Translations under genes and position numbers: made by a program
Shown here: positions 20,339-30,186 of the stretch, in pieces
Numbering within the stretch: position 1 is the stretch's first letter
Layout of the letters: the number at the start of each line of letters is the position of its first letter
From: Ahrensia kielensis DSM 5890
GTDB taxonomy: Bacteria > Pseudomonadota > Alphaproteobacteria > Rhizobiales > Rhizobiaceae
Assembly (NCBI RefSeq): GCF_000374465.1
Contig: NZ_KB894529.1
Span: forward strand, 496,001 to 560,000
Direction of reading: 5' to 3'
Length of the DNA stretch: 64,000 nucleotides
Notes under the pieces: generated by a model
Database searches by the model: none
The model's input: the letters and a program-made list of their open reading frames with translations, nothing else
What the model was told of the DNA's origin: nothing

Positions 20339-21901
20339 ATGAGTTTGATTCGCAAGTTTGCCAGCGTTGGTGGAGCAACATCTGCCAGCCGCGTGCTTGG
20401 CTTTGTGCGTGAAGCATTGATCGCATCTGTTTTGGGTGCTGGCCCCGTTGCGGATGCCTTTTATGCTGCGTTTAGATTTCCAAATCTATTTCGCAGGCTT
20501 TTTGCAGAAGGGGCATTTAACTCAGCGTTCGTTCCTCTATTTGCAAAAGAGTTAGAAGGAAACGGCGAGGAAAGCGCTGCCAAATTTGCCGGTGAGGTCT
20601 TTTCCGTTCTCTTTATGATTTTACTTGTACTCACGGTACTTGCAATTGCATTCATGCCTTTTCTGGTTTCGACAGTGATTGCCCCTGCATTTGCCGATAC
20701 ACCATCCAAGTTTGAGCTAACGACACAGCTTGCACGCATCATGTTTCCTTACCTCATCGCCATGTCACTTATGGCTATGTTGTCAGGTATTTTAAATTCA
20801 CTGCGTGATTATTTTATAGCCGCGATTGCACCTGTCTTGCTGAATATCACCTTGATTTGTGTTTTGGTCTCAAGTCTTTATTTTGAATTTGATGCAGCAT
20901 CTGTTGGCATCGCTCTTGCTATCGGTGTTCTGTTTTCAGGCGTGTTGCAGCTCGGCATCTTGGTTCTGGGCATGAAGAAAGTTGGCTTTAGCTTCAAGCC
21001 GCGCAAACCGCGTATGTCTCCAGCTATTAAACGGCTTTTAGCACTTGCAGCGCCAGCAGCGCTTACCGGCGGTTTAATTCAGATCAACCTTGTGGTTGGT
21101 CAAATTATCGCCTCGCAACAGGATGGTGCGATTGCGCTTTTATCTTACGCCGACCGGATTTATCAGTTGCCACTTGGTATCATCGGCATAGCAATCGGTG
21201 TGGTCCTGCTGCCGGAGCTTTCGCGTGCTCTGCGGGCTGGCGACCAGCCAGAAGCATTAAAGCTGCAAAACAGCAGCATGGAATTTGCCCTTGCCCTCAT
21301 TTTACCTGCATCTGTCGCTTTAGCGATCGTGCCAGAACCAATTGTTGCAGTGCTTTTCGAGCGCGGTAAATTCACACCTGAAACAACCGAGGCAACAGCA
21401 GCCGCACTCGCTGCGTTTTCAATCGGGCTTCCTTCTTTTGTCCTCATCAAAGTATTTCAACCGGCATATTTTGCACGCGAAGATATGCGTACACCGCTTT
21501 GGTTTTCGCTTATTTCACTGATCATCAATGCAGGCCTTAGCCTCCTATTGTTTCCAACTTACGGCCATGTGGGCATTGCCTTTGCAACCAGTGTATCAGC
21601 GTGGACAACAGCGCTTCTGCTTGGCGGCACATTATGGTGGCGCAATGATTTCAGGCCATCACCAAAAACACTCAAGCGTTGTTTAATGATGGCATTATCC
21701 AGCGCCGTGATGGGCATCTGCATATATTTTGCAGCAGATTATGGGTGGGTATTGTTTGCAGAATCCGGTATTTTGCTGCGCGTTCTATTGTTACTTTCGC
21801 TCATCCTGATCGCAATTTTTGTTTATTTCCCAATGGCAATTTTTACCGATGCGCTGGACCGTGAGGCTTTGAAGCGCAGTCTTGTCCGTAGAAGGTCTTG
21901 A
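20339..21901 (+). CDS. murJ: Lipid II flippase MurJ
   Basis: MurJ moves lipid II across the inner membrane for peptidoglycan synthesis. The 520-aa MOP-superfamily protein has about 14 hydrophobic helices. The N-terminus carries the conserved sequences SRVLGFVREALIA and FPNLFRRLFAEGAF, which include functional arginines of the central cavity. It starts 3 bp after the glnD stop, an arrangement common in Rhizobiales. Confidence 0.96.
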   Translation: MSLIRKFASVGGATSASRVLGFVREALIASVLGAGPVADAFYAAFRFPNLFRRLFAEGAFNSAFVPLFAKELEGNGEESAAKFAGEVFSVLFMILLVLTVLAIAFMPFLVSTVIAPAFADTPSKFELTTQLARIMFPYLIAMSLMAMLSGILNSLRDYFIAAIAPVLLNITLICVLVSSLYFEFDAASVGIALAIGVLFSGVLQLGILVLGMKKVGFSFKPRKPRMSPAIKRLLALAAPAALTGGLIQINLVVGQIIASQQDGAIALLSYADRIYQLPLGIIGIAIGVVLLPELSRALRAGDQPEALKLQNSSMEFALALILPASVALAIVPEPIVAVLFERGKFTPETTEATAAALAAFSIGLPSFVLIKVFQPAYFAREDMRTPLWFSLISLIINAGLSLLLFPTYGHVGIAFATSVSAWTTALLLGGTLWWRNDFRPSPKTLKRCLMMALSSAVMGICIYFAADYGWVLFAESGILLRVLLLLSLILIAIFVYFPMAIFTDALDREALKRSLVRRRS

Positions 21902-21963
21902 ATGGAATGAGTGGCCCTGCCATAAGCGCACAGAAATAGCATTTATGGCCAGGTATCATCATT

Positions 21964-23031
21964 ATGACCAATACGATTCCAGAGCGGGTTTTTTCCGGCG
22001 TTCAACCAACCGGTAATTTGACACTCGGCAATTATCTGGGTGCAATCCGTAAGTTTGTAGCACTACAAGATACACATGATTGTATCTATTGCGTTGTTGA
22101 CTTGCATGCATTGACGATTGCTCCGGACCCAAAAGACCTTATGAACGCAACACGCTCTGTCGCTGCGGCCTATATTGCGGCTGGGATCGATGTTAAAAAA
22201 CATATCGTGTTCAATCAGAGCCGTGTGCATGAACACGCCGAGCTTGCATGGGTGTTTAACTGTATCGCCCGTATGGGCTGGTTGAACCGCATGACCCAAT
22301 TTAAAGAAAAAGCTGGAAAGGACCGTGAGAACGCTTCTGTTGGCCTGTTTGCTTATCCATCGTTAATGGCTGCTGATATTCTTGCCTACCGCGCAACACA
22401 TGTGCCTGTTGGTGATGACCAAAAGCAACATTTGGAGCTCACGCGCGATATCGCGCAAAAATTCAACAATGATTATTCCAGCCGTATCAAAGAGCTTGGT
22501 CTCGGTGTCGAAATGGAAATGGGCCGCGAGGTTGTGAACGGCTATTTTCCGCTAACCGAACCTCTCATTGGCGGCGCAGCAACGCGCATCATGAGCTTGC
22601 GTGACGGTACGAAGAAAATGTCAAAATCAGATCCGTCTGACATGTCCCGCATTAATTTAACGGACACGGAAGATGATATTGCCAAAAAGATACGCAAAGC
22701 AAAAACGGATACTGAGCCGCTACCTTCTGACGTTGAAGGCCTTGCTGGTCGTGCGGAAGCTGCGAATCTTGTCGGCATATTAGCAGCACTTACCGATACA
22801 ACACCTGAGCAAGTGTTGAACGATCATGGCGGCAAGGCTTTTTCTGAGTTCAAACCACATTTGGCCGAAGTTGCGATTGAGATTGTTAGCCCTATCACAA
22901 GCGAAATGAGACGCTTAATGGCTGATCCTTCTTATATCGATCAGGTGCTGGCAAATGGCGCTGAACGTGCAAGCGCAATGGCCGCAGAAACGCTGGCAGA
23001 TGTGCGCCAGATTGTTGGCCTTATAAAATAA
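21964..23031 (+). CDS. trpS: Tryptophanyl-tRNA synthetase
   Basis: This class I aminoacyl-tRNA synthetase charges tRNA-Trp. The HIGH-type motif appears as [12 protein letters not shown] near the N-terminus and the KMSKS motif as KKMSKSDPS. The protein is 355 aa, the standard bacterial size. It lies 62 bp downstream of murJ, which matches the conserved glnD-murJ-trpS order. Confidence 0.98.
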   Translation: MTNTIPERVFSGVQPTGNLTLGNYLGAIRKFVALQDTHDCIYCVVDLHALTIAPDPKDLMNATRSVAAAYIAAGIDVKKHIVFNQSRVHEHAELAWVFNCIARMGWLNRMTQFKEKAGKDRENASVGLFAYPSLMAADILAYRATHVPVGDDQKQHLELTRDIAQKFNNDYSSRIKELGLGVEMEMGREVVNGYFPLTEPLIGGAATRIMSLRDGTKKMSKSDPSDMSRINLTDTEDDIAKKIRKAKTDTEPLPSDVEGLAGRAEAANLVGILAALTDTTPEQVLNDHGGKAFSEFKPHLAEVAIEIVSPITSEMRRLMADPSYIDQVLANGAERASAMAAETLADVRQIVGLIK

Positions 23032-23035
23032 TCAA

Positions 23036-23065
23036 GCGAGCTGTTCATATAATTGAACGGCTCGC
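23036..23065 (+). terminator. Stem-loop after trpS, terminator-like without U-tract
   Basis: GCGAGC (23036-23041) and GTTCA (23043-23047) pair with TGAAC and GCTCGC (23054-23065), giving an 11-bp stem with one internal mismatch, starting 5 bp after the trpS stop codon. No T-run follows, so it may be a 3' end stabiliser or a Rho-assisted terminator. Confidence 0.4.
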
Positions 23066-23163
23066 AACAGATTTGACTTGAATGCGCCATACCAAATGCT
23101 TAGTTTGGAAGTATTCTAAAGTCGACAATCGACATAGCGCTATGGCGCTGACTGGAGCCGATC

Positions 23164-23736
23164 ATGTTTATTCAAACAGAAGCCACGCCGAATCCGGCAA
23201 CCTTGAAGTTTTTGCCTGGCCAAGTGGTTATGGATGCAGGTACCGCAGATTTTCGTGATGCTGATACAGCAACGGGAAAATCGCCATTGGCTACCAAGCT
23301 TTTCAATGTAAATGGCGTCACCGGCGTATTTTTTGGTTATGATTTTGTGACCGTGACGAAAGAAGATGCGCTTGAGTGGGCACATCTTAAGCCAGCTATT
23401 TTGGCTGCGATCATGGAACATTTCATGGCTGGTCAGCCTGTTATGGCTGCCGGAAATGCAGGCGATGTAGATGATCTTCCAAGAGAAGAATTCTTTGATG
23501 AAGGCGATGAAAGCATCGTGGAAACAATCAAGGAATTACTTGAAACGCGCGTGCGCCCTGCTGTTGCTCAAGATGGCGGCGACATCACATTCCGTGGTTA
23601 TAAAGAAGGTACTGTTTACCTTCACATGAAGGGTGCTTGCGCTGGATGTCCTTCATCAACGGCAACCTTAAAACACGGCATTCAAAACCTGCTGCACCAC
23701 TTCATTCCTGAAGTTCAGCAAGTTGAACCTGTTTAA
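23164..23736 (+). CDS. Nfu-type iron-sulfur cluster carrier (NifU-like)
   Basis: This protein carries and delivers Fe-S clusters to client proteins. An N-terminal Nfu_N domain (about 1-90, MFIQTEATPNPATLKFLPG) is followed by the NifU C-terminal domain. The cluster-binding pair is CAGC in GACAGCPSS. Length 190 aa matches the alphaproteobacterial and mitochondrial NFU1 type. It appears to be monocistronic, with a strong terminator downstream. Confidence 0.95.
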   Translation: MFIQTEATPNPATLKFLPGQVVMDAGTADFRDADTATGKSPLATKLFNVNGVTGVFFGYDFVTVTKEDALEWAHLKPAILAAIMEHFMAGQPVMAAGNAGDVDDLPREEFFDEGDESIVETIKELLETRVRPAVAQDGGDITFRGYKEGTVYLHMKGACAGCPSSTATLKHGIQNLLHHFIPEVQQVEPV

Positions 23737-23754
23737 AAGCACCTAATCATTATT

Positions 23755-23792
23755 AAAAAGGCCGGTCTGCATCGCTGCGACCGGCCTTTTTA
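23755..23792. terminator. Bidirectional Rho-independent terminator
   Basis: AAAAAGGCCGGTC pairs perfectly with GACCGGCCTTTTT around an 11-nt loop. It serves the convergent nfu and L,D-transpeptidase genes. Confidence 0.92.
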
Positions 23793-23813
23793 ATGTTTGA
23801 AATATTCTAGCGT

Positions 23814-24434
23814 TTAACGCACGATAACTTTCGCGCCAGGCTTCGCCCGCTCATAAAGATCAACAATATCTTGGTTCATTAGGCGAATACAGCCAGATGA
23901 CATCGCCTTACCAATTGACCACCATTCAGGTGTGCCATGAAGACGATATCCCGTATCGCCGCCGCCCTTGGTCAAATAAAGTGCGCGTGCACCAAGTGGA
24001 TTTGAAAGACCCGGCTTCATACCACCGCGGTGTTTGGCAAGCTCAGGCTGGCGCTTAATCATTGCTGCAGGCGGTGTCCAAACTGGCCATTCGCGCTTCC
24101 AGCCCACTTTGGCTGTGCCTGACCATTCAAAGCCTTCACGGCCTACACCAATGCCATAACGAATCGCTTTGCCATTAGGTTGAACCAAAAACAGGTGACG
24201 TGAACCGGTATCGACAATGATCGTACCAACCTTTTCACCACCAGTGTAATTAACTTCCTGACGGCGAAATTCACGAGAAACTTTCGATACAGGAATAGCA
24301 GGCAAACGGTATGCACCATCAGATTTTGACGCGTAAGCATTTGCAAATAAAGTAGAATTTGAAATTGTAGAGCAACCTGAAAGTGCTAAAGCACCAATCA
24401 TCGCCGCAAGAAGAAGTTTCTTGTTAGACCGCAT
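23814..24434 (-). CDS. L,D-transpeptidase lipoprotein (YkuD domain)
   Basis: This is a cell-wall enzyme that makes 3-3 peptidoglycan cross-links or attaches proteins to peptidoglycan. The N-terminus is a lipoprotein signal with lipobox LSGC (Cys21). The YkuD domain carries the catalytic motif HGTPEWWS(...)SSGCIRL with His166 and nucleophile Cys182. Length 206 aa is typical of the many short rhizobial YkuD proteins. Whether it cross-links muropeptides or anchors outer-membrane proteins, as shown for related rhizobial enzymes, cannot be told here. Confidence 0.9.
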   Translation of the reverse strand: MRSNKKLLLAAMIGALALSGCSTISNSTLFANAYASKSDGAYRLPAIPVSKVSREFRRQEVNYTGGEKVGTIIVDTGSRHLFLVQPNGKAIRYGIGVGREGFEWSGTAKVGWKREWPVWTPPAAMIKRQPELAKHRGGMKPGLSNPLGARALYLTKGGGDTGYRLHGTPEWWSIGKAMSSGCIRLMNQDIVDLYERAKPGAKVIVR

Positions 24435-24589
24435 GTTTTTCCCCGTGGATTTCCTATCTGACTAATGCCCGACTATAAGCTTACGTAGTGTTACGTCATT
24501 TAACGCTTGCCTTGCAATAGCCACAATCATGTTAAGTTGGCGGCAAGCAGCGCGATTTGTAAACCCATAGTTAGAAAACAAGAACTTAG

Positions 24590-25081
24590 ATGCCGATAAT
24601 TTCTCCTCATAAAACGAACCCTCTCATTGACGGGCGGCAATCAGACCGTGCGCTTGCAGTAAGGCGCGGCGTGCAAAAACTGCTATCTCAAATGGGAGCA
24701 GCACATGTGCCTGAGTTAACGCTCGCGAATGGGCGCCGCGCTGATTTAGCCGCGATCTTTAGAGATGGAACGATATGGATTATCGAGATTAAGTCATCCG
24801 CAGAAGACATCAAATCAGACCATAAATGGCCCGATTATTTTGACTATTGTGATCAACTCTTCTTTGCAACGCTCGATGATGTCCCCCAATCACTGTTTCC
24901 AAATGATGCAGGTTTCATGCTTGCAGACGCACGCGGTGCCGCCATTATTGAAGATTGCCCAGTTCAAAAACTTAATGCAGCGCGGCGCAAAGCGATTACC
25001 CTTCGCTTTGCACAATTTGCTGCTAAGCGGCTACATTTGGCTGAACTTGCTGGCTACAATGTTGTGCCAGAGCAAAATTAG
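24590..25081 (+). CDS. mmcB: MmcB-family DNA repair protein
   Basis: This is a small PD-(D/E)XK-fold protein of the MmcB (formerly DUF1052) family, linked in Caulobacter to SOS-associated tolerance of mitomycin C damage. The nuclease-type core is visible as NGRRADLAAI followed by IWIIEIKSS, giving the D...E-X-K arrangement. Length 163 aa is normal. Its stop overlaps the convergent regA stop by 4 bp. I see no obvious LexA box in the 155-bp divergent upstream region. Confidence 0.85.
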   Translation: MPIISPHKTNPLIDGRQSDRALAVRRGVQKLLSQMGAAHVPELTLANGRRADLAAIFRDGTIWIIEIKSSAEDIKSDHKWPDYFDYCDQLFFATLDDVPQSLFPNDAGFMLADARGAAIIEDCPVQKLNAARRKAITLRFAQFAAKRLHLAELAGYNVVPEQN

Positions 25082-25644
25082 CGCGGCGCGCGCTTTGCCA
25101 AAATGCGCTGCAATGTTCGGCGGTGCATGTTCAACCGGCGCGCGGTTTCAGAAACATTGCGATCACAGGCTTCATAAACACGCTGAATATGCTCCCAGCG
25201 CACACGATCTGCCGACATTGGATTTTCTGGCGGTGGTGCCTTGCCGTTTGAAGTGTTTAGCAGTGCATTGAAAACATCATCTGCATCTGCAGGCTTTGAC
25301 AAATAATCAATCGCACCCAGCTTTACGGCCGTTACAGCCGTGGCGATATTACCATAGCCTGTCAAAACGACGACTTTCGCATCGGGGCGCTTTTCATGCA
25401 GTGCGCTAACAACATCCAAGCCATTACCATCTTCTAAGCGCAGATCGACAACGGCATATGCAGGAGGCTGGCTTTTCACTTTCGCCAAACCATCTGCAAC
25501 ACTTTCAGACATATCGACTATAAAGCCACGCGTTTCCATTGCGCGTGCCAGACGGCGCAAAAATGGCGCATCATCATCGACAAGCAATAATGTTGGATCA
25601 GGACCAATATCTGTATTCGCAGTATTTTCATTATCTGTCATCAT
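25078..25644 (-). CDS. regA: Redox response regulator ActR/RegA/PrrA
   Basis: This is the DNA-binding half of the global redox two-component system controlling respiration, nitrogen metabolism and, in some species, photosynthesis or CO2 fixation. The receiver has acidic residues DDD at 23-25, phospho-acceptor Asp67 (VVDLRLEDG) and lysine in SKPAD. A Fis-type helix-turn-helix covers about 143-188, with ETARRLNMHRRTLQRIL. A short proline-rich linker joins the two. It lies 19 bp downstream of its cognate kinase. Confidence 0.94.
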   Translation of the reverse strand: MMTDNENTANTDIGPDPTLLLVDDDAPFLRRLARAMETRGFIVDMSESVADGLAKVKSQPPAYAVVDLRLEDGNGLDVVSALHEKRPDAKVVVLTGYGNIATAVTAVKLGAIDYLSKPADADDVFNALLNTSNGKAPPPENPMSADRVRWEHIQRVYEACDRNVSETARRLNMHRRTLQRILAKRAPR

Positions 25645-25663
25645 GCATCTTCTTTCATAAATA

Positions 25664-26980
25664 CTACGCGCTCAATCGGCTTTTGGATGTAAGAGGCCAC
25701 GAAACTTTTACATCTGCGCCAACGCCGGGGATAGACCCATTGGCAAATACTATATCGGCGCCGGCACGCTCAATAAGCGTTTTAGCAATAAATATGCCGA
25801 GCCCCAATCCTTCACTGCCTTCACGGCTGCGCTCTGCCCCGCGCAGATTTCTTATGTCTGGCTCACCAAGATTGGTCAATTGCTCGCTCGCATAGCCTGG
25901 ACCATCGTCTTGCACATGAACTGTTATGCGCTGATTTTCCCAACTTACAAAAACCAACACTTTTGATTTAGCAAAATCGACTGCGTTCTCAACGATATTC
26001 CCAAGGCCGTAGATCAGCCCTGTATTGCGCAGCACTGTTGGCTCTGGTGTATCTTTGGTTGTGACAATCGTTGAAATCTCAACACCGAATTCACGGTGTG
26101 GGGCAACGATTTCCTCAATCATAACCATGATCGGCATACGGGTGATCGGGTCTTCGTCGTCAGTTCCAAGCGTTGATAAGCGGCTTAAAATCTCACGGCA
26201 ACGGTCGGCCTGCGTGCGCAGCAATGTAATATCTTCTTTAAGTGGATCGTCCTCAAATGTTGCGCGGTCCATTTCCTTTGAAACAAGGCTGATCGTCGCA
26301 AGGGGCGTTCCGAGCTCATGGGCAGCGGCGGCGGCCATACCATCAAGGGCAGACAAATGTTGTTCACGCTGGATGACCAGCTCTGTTGCTGCAAGTGCAT
26401 CTGACAGCCGCCGTGCTTCGGCTGCAACGCGGTAAACATAAAGCACTGCAAACAACAGACAAGAAATTAAAGCGCCCCAAAGCCCAACAACAAATACAAA
26501 CGGAATAATGAGAGAGCTACCTGCCTCCCACGGGAGCGGCAAATGAAACAATCCTAAAATTGAAGCGGCAACCGCGACGATCAAAGTCAGCAGGAACGTG
26601 TACCTAACAGGCAATGTTGCCGCCGAAATAATGGCCGGAACAATGAGCAAAATCGAAAATGGGTTTGTTAGCCCGCCCGTCAAATAAAGCAGTGCTGCAA
26701 GTTGAACAATGTCAAACAGCAAGATGGCCATCGCTTGATATGGTTCCAAGCGCTGGTTTGCAGGATACATCCACGTAACAAAGATATTTAAGATTGCCGA
26801 GGCCGCAATAAGTGCAATGGAAGGCATTATCGGAAGCGGGAACTCAAGATAGCCCGCAACTATTGCCAAGACCAAACTTTGTCCAAGCACGGCCAGCCAA
26901 CGTGTGGCGGTGAGTGTTGCAAGTCGCAAACGGCGGATTGTAAAGCCGTCTATTTCATCAAGATCAATATCCATTACCAT
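25664..26980 (-). CDS. regB: Redox sensor histidine kinase ActS/RegB/PrrB
   Basis: This membrane kinase senses the quinone pool and cytosolic redox state and phosphorylates RegA. Six membrane helices span about residues 25-185, with the ubiquinone-interacting heptad GGLTNPF at 102-108. The H-box histidine is His221 (AAHELGTPL). The redox-box cysteine is Cys261 (RCREILSRLS), 40 residues later, as in Rhodobacter RegB (His225, Cys265). The HATPase domain is complete (DDGPGY, GLGLGIFIA). All known sensing residues are therefore present. Confidence 0.95.
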   Translation of the reverse strand: MVMDIDLDEIDGFTIRRLRLATLTATRWLAVLGQSLVLAIVAGYLEFPLPIMPSIALIAASAILNIFVTWMYPANQRLEPYQAMAILLFDIVQLAALLYLTGGLTNPFSILLIVPAIISAATLPVRYTFLLTLIVAVAASILGLFHLPLPWEAGSSLIIPFVFVVGLWGALISCLLFAVLYVYRVAAEARRLSDALAATELVIQREQHLSALDGMAAAAAHELGTPLATISLVSKEMDRATFEDDPLKEDITLLRTQADRCREILSRLSTLGTDDEDPITRMPIMVMIEEIVAPHREFGVEISTIVTTKDTPEPTVLRNTGLIYGLGNIVENAVDFAKSKVLVFVSWENQRITVHVQDDGPGYASEQLTNLGEPDIRNLRGAERSREGSEGLGLGIFIAKTLIERAGADIVFANGSIPGVGADVKVSWPLTSKSRLSA

Positions 26981-27031
26981 CCACGTATTGTCGCGCTAAA
27001 TCATCCAAATAAACAGCCATCTCATAGCGTA

Positions 27032-29491
27032 TTATTTACGAGGCTTGGCGCGGCGTGTTGGCGCAGCCTGTGCAGGGTCTTCTGGCCACTCATGGCGTGG
27101 ATATCGACCACGCATATCAGCGCGCATATCACGCCAACTACCCGACCAGAAACCCGGCAAATCTTGTGTTAATTGAATTGGCCTATGCGCTGGCGATAAC
27201 ATTTCGATTGTCAGCGGCACTTTGCGATCACAAATTGAGGGGTGCGTTGCCAAACCAAACAACTCCTGCACCCGCACGGATAAAATCGGCCCAGCACCAT
27301 CGGCATTATATGTCAGCGGTATTTTCGACCCCGTCGGTACCACATAATGCGTTGGTGCAAGTTGATCTAACTGCGCGTGCAATTGATATGGCACAAGGCT
27401 CATCAACCCATTTACAATATCATTATCGGACAGTTCCGTTAGTTTTGTTTTGCCCACTAGAAATGGTGCAAGCCACTCTTCCAAGGCATCACATAGCGCA
27501 TCGTCTGATACAGACGGCCAATCATTTTGATGAATATGAAGCCACGAAAGCCGCGCACGCAACATGGTGGAAGCCTTGTTCCAAGGAAGGATATTCAAAC
27601 CATAGCGCCGTATAGCAGCGATAAGAGCATCGGTTGCCGCATCGCTTGGCTGAACAGCAACTTGTGCTGCACTCAGCGTAATCGCTCCTAATTGGCGCGT
27701 GCGCTGTCCTTTCAAGCGCAAAGATGACTTGTCGAATGTGAAACTATCGCGCTCAATGATTTGATCTGCGAAACGCTCAAGCACATCGCTTTCTTCAATC
27801 GCAGCGCCTGAAACAATACGGGCATTGGTCGCCGATCCGATCATGTCGGTTACCACTAAGAATCTATGGCTTGCTAAGGCTTCTGTTTCCTCAATCATGA
27901 CACCGCGGCCATTGGCAAGAATATAGCTGCCAGCCTGATTATCACGCTGCCGTGCCAAGCGGTCTGGAAAAGCATCGCAAAGCATAAGGCCAACAGACAC
28001 CTCATCGCCCTTCGTAATCACTTTGACCTGTTTAGCCATATTCATGGCCATGTGCTTTGCGCTTCGCGCACGCGGCGATCCATCATGCCATATGCGCTCA
28101 AAACGGTTGGCAAGATCAACATGGTTTCCGCCAAGACCACGCTCGCTGATCAGAAGGCCCAGCATTGCACGGCGTTCGCAATCCTTCTGCGATGTTCCTG
28201 CAGCAATCATGGCTGCCAAACGGGGCTGAAGGCCCAATGCGCCAATGATTTTGCCCTTGGGTGTGATCGCACCGCTAGAATCAAGCGCGCCAAGTTCAAC
28301 CAGTAATTTTTGTGCTTCGTTTATGTGCGCTTGAGGCGGCTGATCAAGAAATTGTAGTGCGCTTGGCCCGCTTGCGCCCCAGCTTGCACAATCAAGCAAC
28401 AAAGAAGACAGGTCTGCCTGCATAATTTCCGGCAATTCAAAATCAGGCAAAGCTGCCGTTTGTTCTTCTTGCCATAACCGAACAGATACACCCGGCGCTG
28501 TACGGCCCGCCCTACCTGCACGCTGTGTCACGCTGGCCTTTGATGCACGCTTTGTCTCTAGGCGTGAAATGCCAAGGTTGGCTTCAAAGGATGGTAGCCG
28601 CGCAAGGCCGCTGTCAACGACGATACGAACGCCATCAATGGTGATGGACGATTCAGCTAAGGATGTTGCCAGCACAATTTTACGTTTTCCAGCGGGCGGC
28701 GGTTCAACGGCCAAGTCCTGATCTCGTATGTCCATCGCGCCATAAAGCGGCGCTACGAACGCGTTTGCAGGCAGCTTTCCTTCTAGACGCTCGGTCGTTC
28801 TTCTTATCTCCGCCTGCCCTGGCAAAAAGGCTAGAATACTTCCCTCTTCCTCCATCAGCATTTTGCGTATCGCAGTCGCCATAGCATCTTCAATGCGTTG
28901 ATCGGCACGGCGCGGCAGATATTTTATATCCACCGGATGCATACGACCTTTGCTCTCAATGACAGGCGCACCTTTGAGAAAAGTAGAAACACGGGCGCCA
29001 TCAAGTGTGGCAGACATGATCAGTAAGCGCAGGTCGTCGCGCAGCGCTTCCATCACATCGAGCGTCAGAGCCAGACCGAAATCGGCATCAAGGCTGCGCT
29101 CATGGAACTCATCAAAGATAACGCAGCCAATGCCGCCCAGTTCAGGATCATCCACAATCATGCGTTGAAACACGCCTTCGGTGACAATCTCGATTTTTGT
29201 CTCAGCGCTGACCTTTGTATCAAAACGCATGCGATAGCCGACCGTCTTGCCAACCGGTTCGCCCAAGCTGGACGCCATACGGCGCGCAGCAGTACGCGCT
29301 GCCAAACGCCGTGGCTCCAACATGATTATTTTGTTATTCGCCAGCCATTCTTCACCCAAAAGCTGAAGCGGCACGGCTGTTGTTTTACCAGCACCTGGCG
29401 GTGCAATTAAGATTGCGCTGCGCTGACTGCCCAAAGCATTTTTTATCTCGGGCAATACATCCAAAACCGGAAGGTCATCAAACTTCATCAT
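27032..29491 (-). CDS. hrpB: ATP-dependent RNA helicase HrpB
   Basis: This is a DEAH/RHA-family helicase of 819 aa. Walker A is APPGAGKTT and the DEAH box reads DEFH (IFDEFHERSLDADFG). Helicase motifs continue with SATLDG and QRAGRAGRTAPG, and the C-terminal HrpB-specific domain is present. The family's RNA target is poorly known. It starts 13 bp after the ynjD stop and is probably cotranscribed with the YnjBCD transporter genes, which may be no more than positional. Confidence 0.94.
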   Translation of the reverse strand: MMKFDDLPVLDVLPEIKNALGSQRSAILIAPPGAGKTTAVPLQLLGEEWLANNKIIMLEPRRLAARTAARRMASSLGEPVGKTVGYRMRFDTKVSAETKIEIVTEGVFQRMIVDDPELGGIGCVIFDEFHERSLDADFGLALTLDVMEALRDDLRLLIMSATLDGARVSTFLKGAPVIESKGRMHPVDIKYLPRRADQRIEDAMATAIRKMLMEEEGSILAFLPGQAEIRRTTERLEGKLPANAFVAPLYGAMDIRDQDLAVEPPPAGKRKIVLATSLAESSITIDGVRIVVDSGLARLPSFEANLGISRLETKRASKASVTQRAGRAGRTAPGVSVRLWQEEQTAALPDFELPEIMQADLSSLLLDCASWGASGPSALQFLDQPPQAHINEAQKLLVELGALDSSGAITPKGKIIGALGLQPRLAAMIAAGTSQKDCERRAMLGLLISERGLGGNHVDLANRFERIWHDGSPRARSAKHMAMNMAKQVKVITKGDEVSVGLMLCDAFPDRLARQRDNQAGSYILANGRGVMIEETEALASHRFLVVTDMIGSATNARIVSGAAIEESDVLERFADQIIERDSFTFDKSSLRLKGQRTRQLGAITLSAAQVAVQPSDAATDALIAAIRRYGLNILPWNKASTMLRARLSWLHIHQNDWPSVSDDALCDALEEWLAPFLVGKTKLTELSDNDIVNGLMSLVPYQLHAQLDQLAPTHYVVPTGSKIPLTYNADGAGPILSVRVQELFGLATHPSICDRKVPLTIEMLSPAHRPIQLTQDLPGFWSGSWRDMRADMRGRYPRHEWPEDPAQAAPTRRAKPRK

Positions 29492-29504
29492 AGGGGCTTT
29501 TAGC

Positions 29505-30167
29505 CTACTGACCTGCGGTTTGGGAACCGACTTCTATGATGGTTCCGTTTGCTGCAAGTGCATCTTCGCGGTCATGTGTCACCAGTAATACAGGGAGTGA
29601 GCGGCGCTTAGCGTTTTCGAATACCAATTCTCGCATTTGTGCGCGGCGATCAGCGTCTAACTTTGAAAACGGCTCATCCAACAACAAAAAGGCTGGACGT
29701 GAGATAAGCACGCGCGCCAGTGCGACACGTGCCTTTTGGCCACCTGATAATGTATCAGGGTCACGCTCAAAAAAGCCGTCCAATCCAACATCGGTTAAGG
29801 CTTGTTCAGCTTGGCTTCGCCGTTCTGCCTTTGGCTGAATATCTGCCGGCATCGCAAAAACAAGATTACCGCCCACCGACATATGCGGAAACAATAGCGG
29901 GTCTTGAAACAGGAGCCCTGCGCGACGCTGCTGCGGCTTGACCAATGTAATATTCATGTCGCTGCAATATACATCGCCTTCCGCTTCGAATGCAGGATCG
30001 AGGAAACCACCAATATAAGCAAGCAATGTAGATTTACCGGAGCCGGATGGCCCCATGATCGTCAACACTTCCTTTGGGTTGATAAGGTGGTCAACAGCCA
30101 AAAGCTCACGCCCGTTAAGGCTGATACGCACACCATCGATTTTAAGACCTGTTGAAGCGTAACTCAT
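29505..30167 (-). CDS. ynjD: ABC transporter ATP-binding protein, YnjD type
   Basis: This is the ATPase of an importer of the YnjBCD type, whose substrate is not firmly known. Walker A GPSGSGKST lies at about 39-47, the signature is LSGGQKAR and Walker B is LLLDEPFSKLD. At 220 aa it lacks any C-terminal regulatory domain. ThiQ and other short ATPases look similar; I prefer YnjD because the linked binding protein and fused double permease match YnjB and YnjC. It lies 19 bp after ynjC. Confidence 0.82.
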   Translation of the reverse strand: MSYASTGLKIDGVRISLNGRELLAVDHLINPKEVLTIMGPSGSGKSTLLAYIGGFLDPAFEAEGDVYCSDMNITLVKPQQRRAGLLFQDPLLFPHMSVGGNLVFAMPADIQPKAERRSQAEQALTDVGLDGFFERDPDTLSGGQKARVALARVLISRPAFLLLDEPFSKLDADRRAQMRELVFENAKRRSLPVLLVTHDREDALAANGTIIEVGSQTAGQ

Positions 30168-30186
30168 AAGAAAACCAATGTTCTTT

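Noticed and set aside
27055-27615. 186-codon open frame on the plus strand
   Set aside because: It lies wholly antisense to hrpB, has no ribosome site and its translation shows no family pattern.
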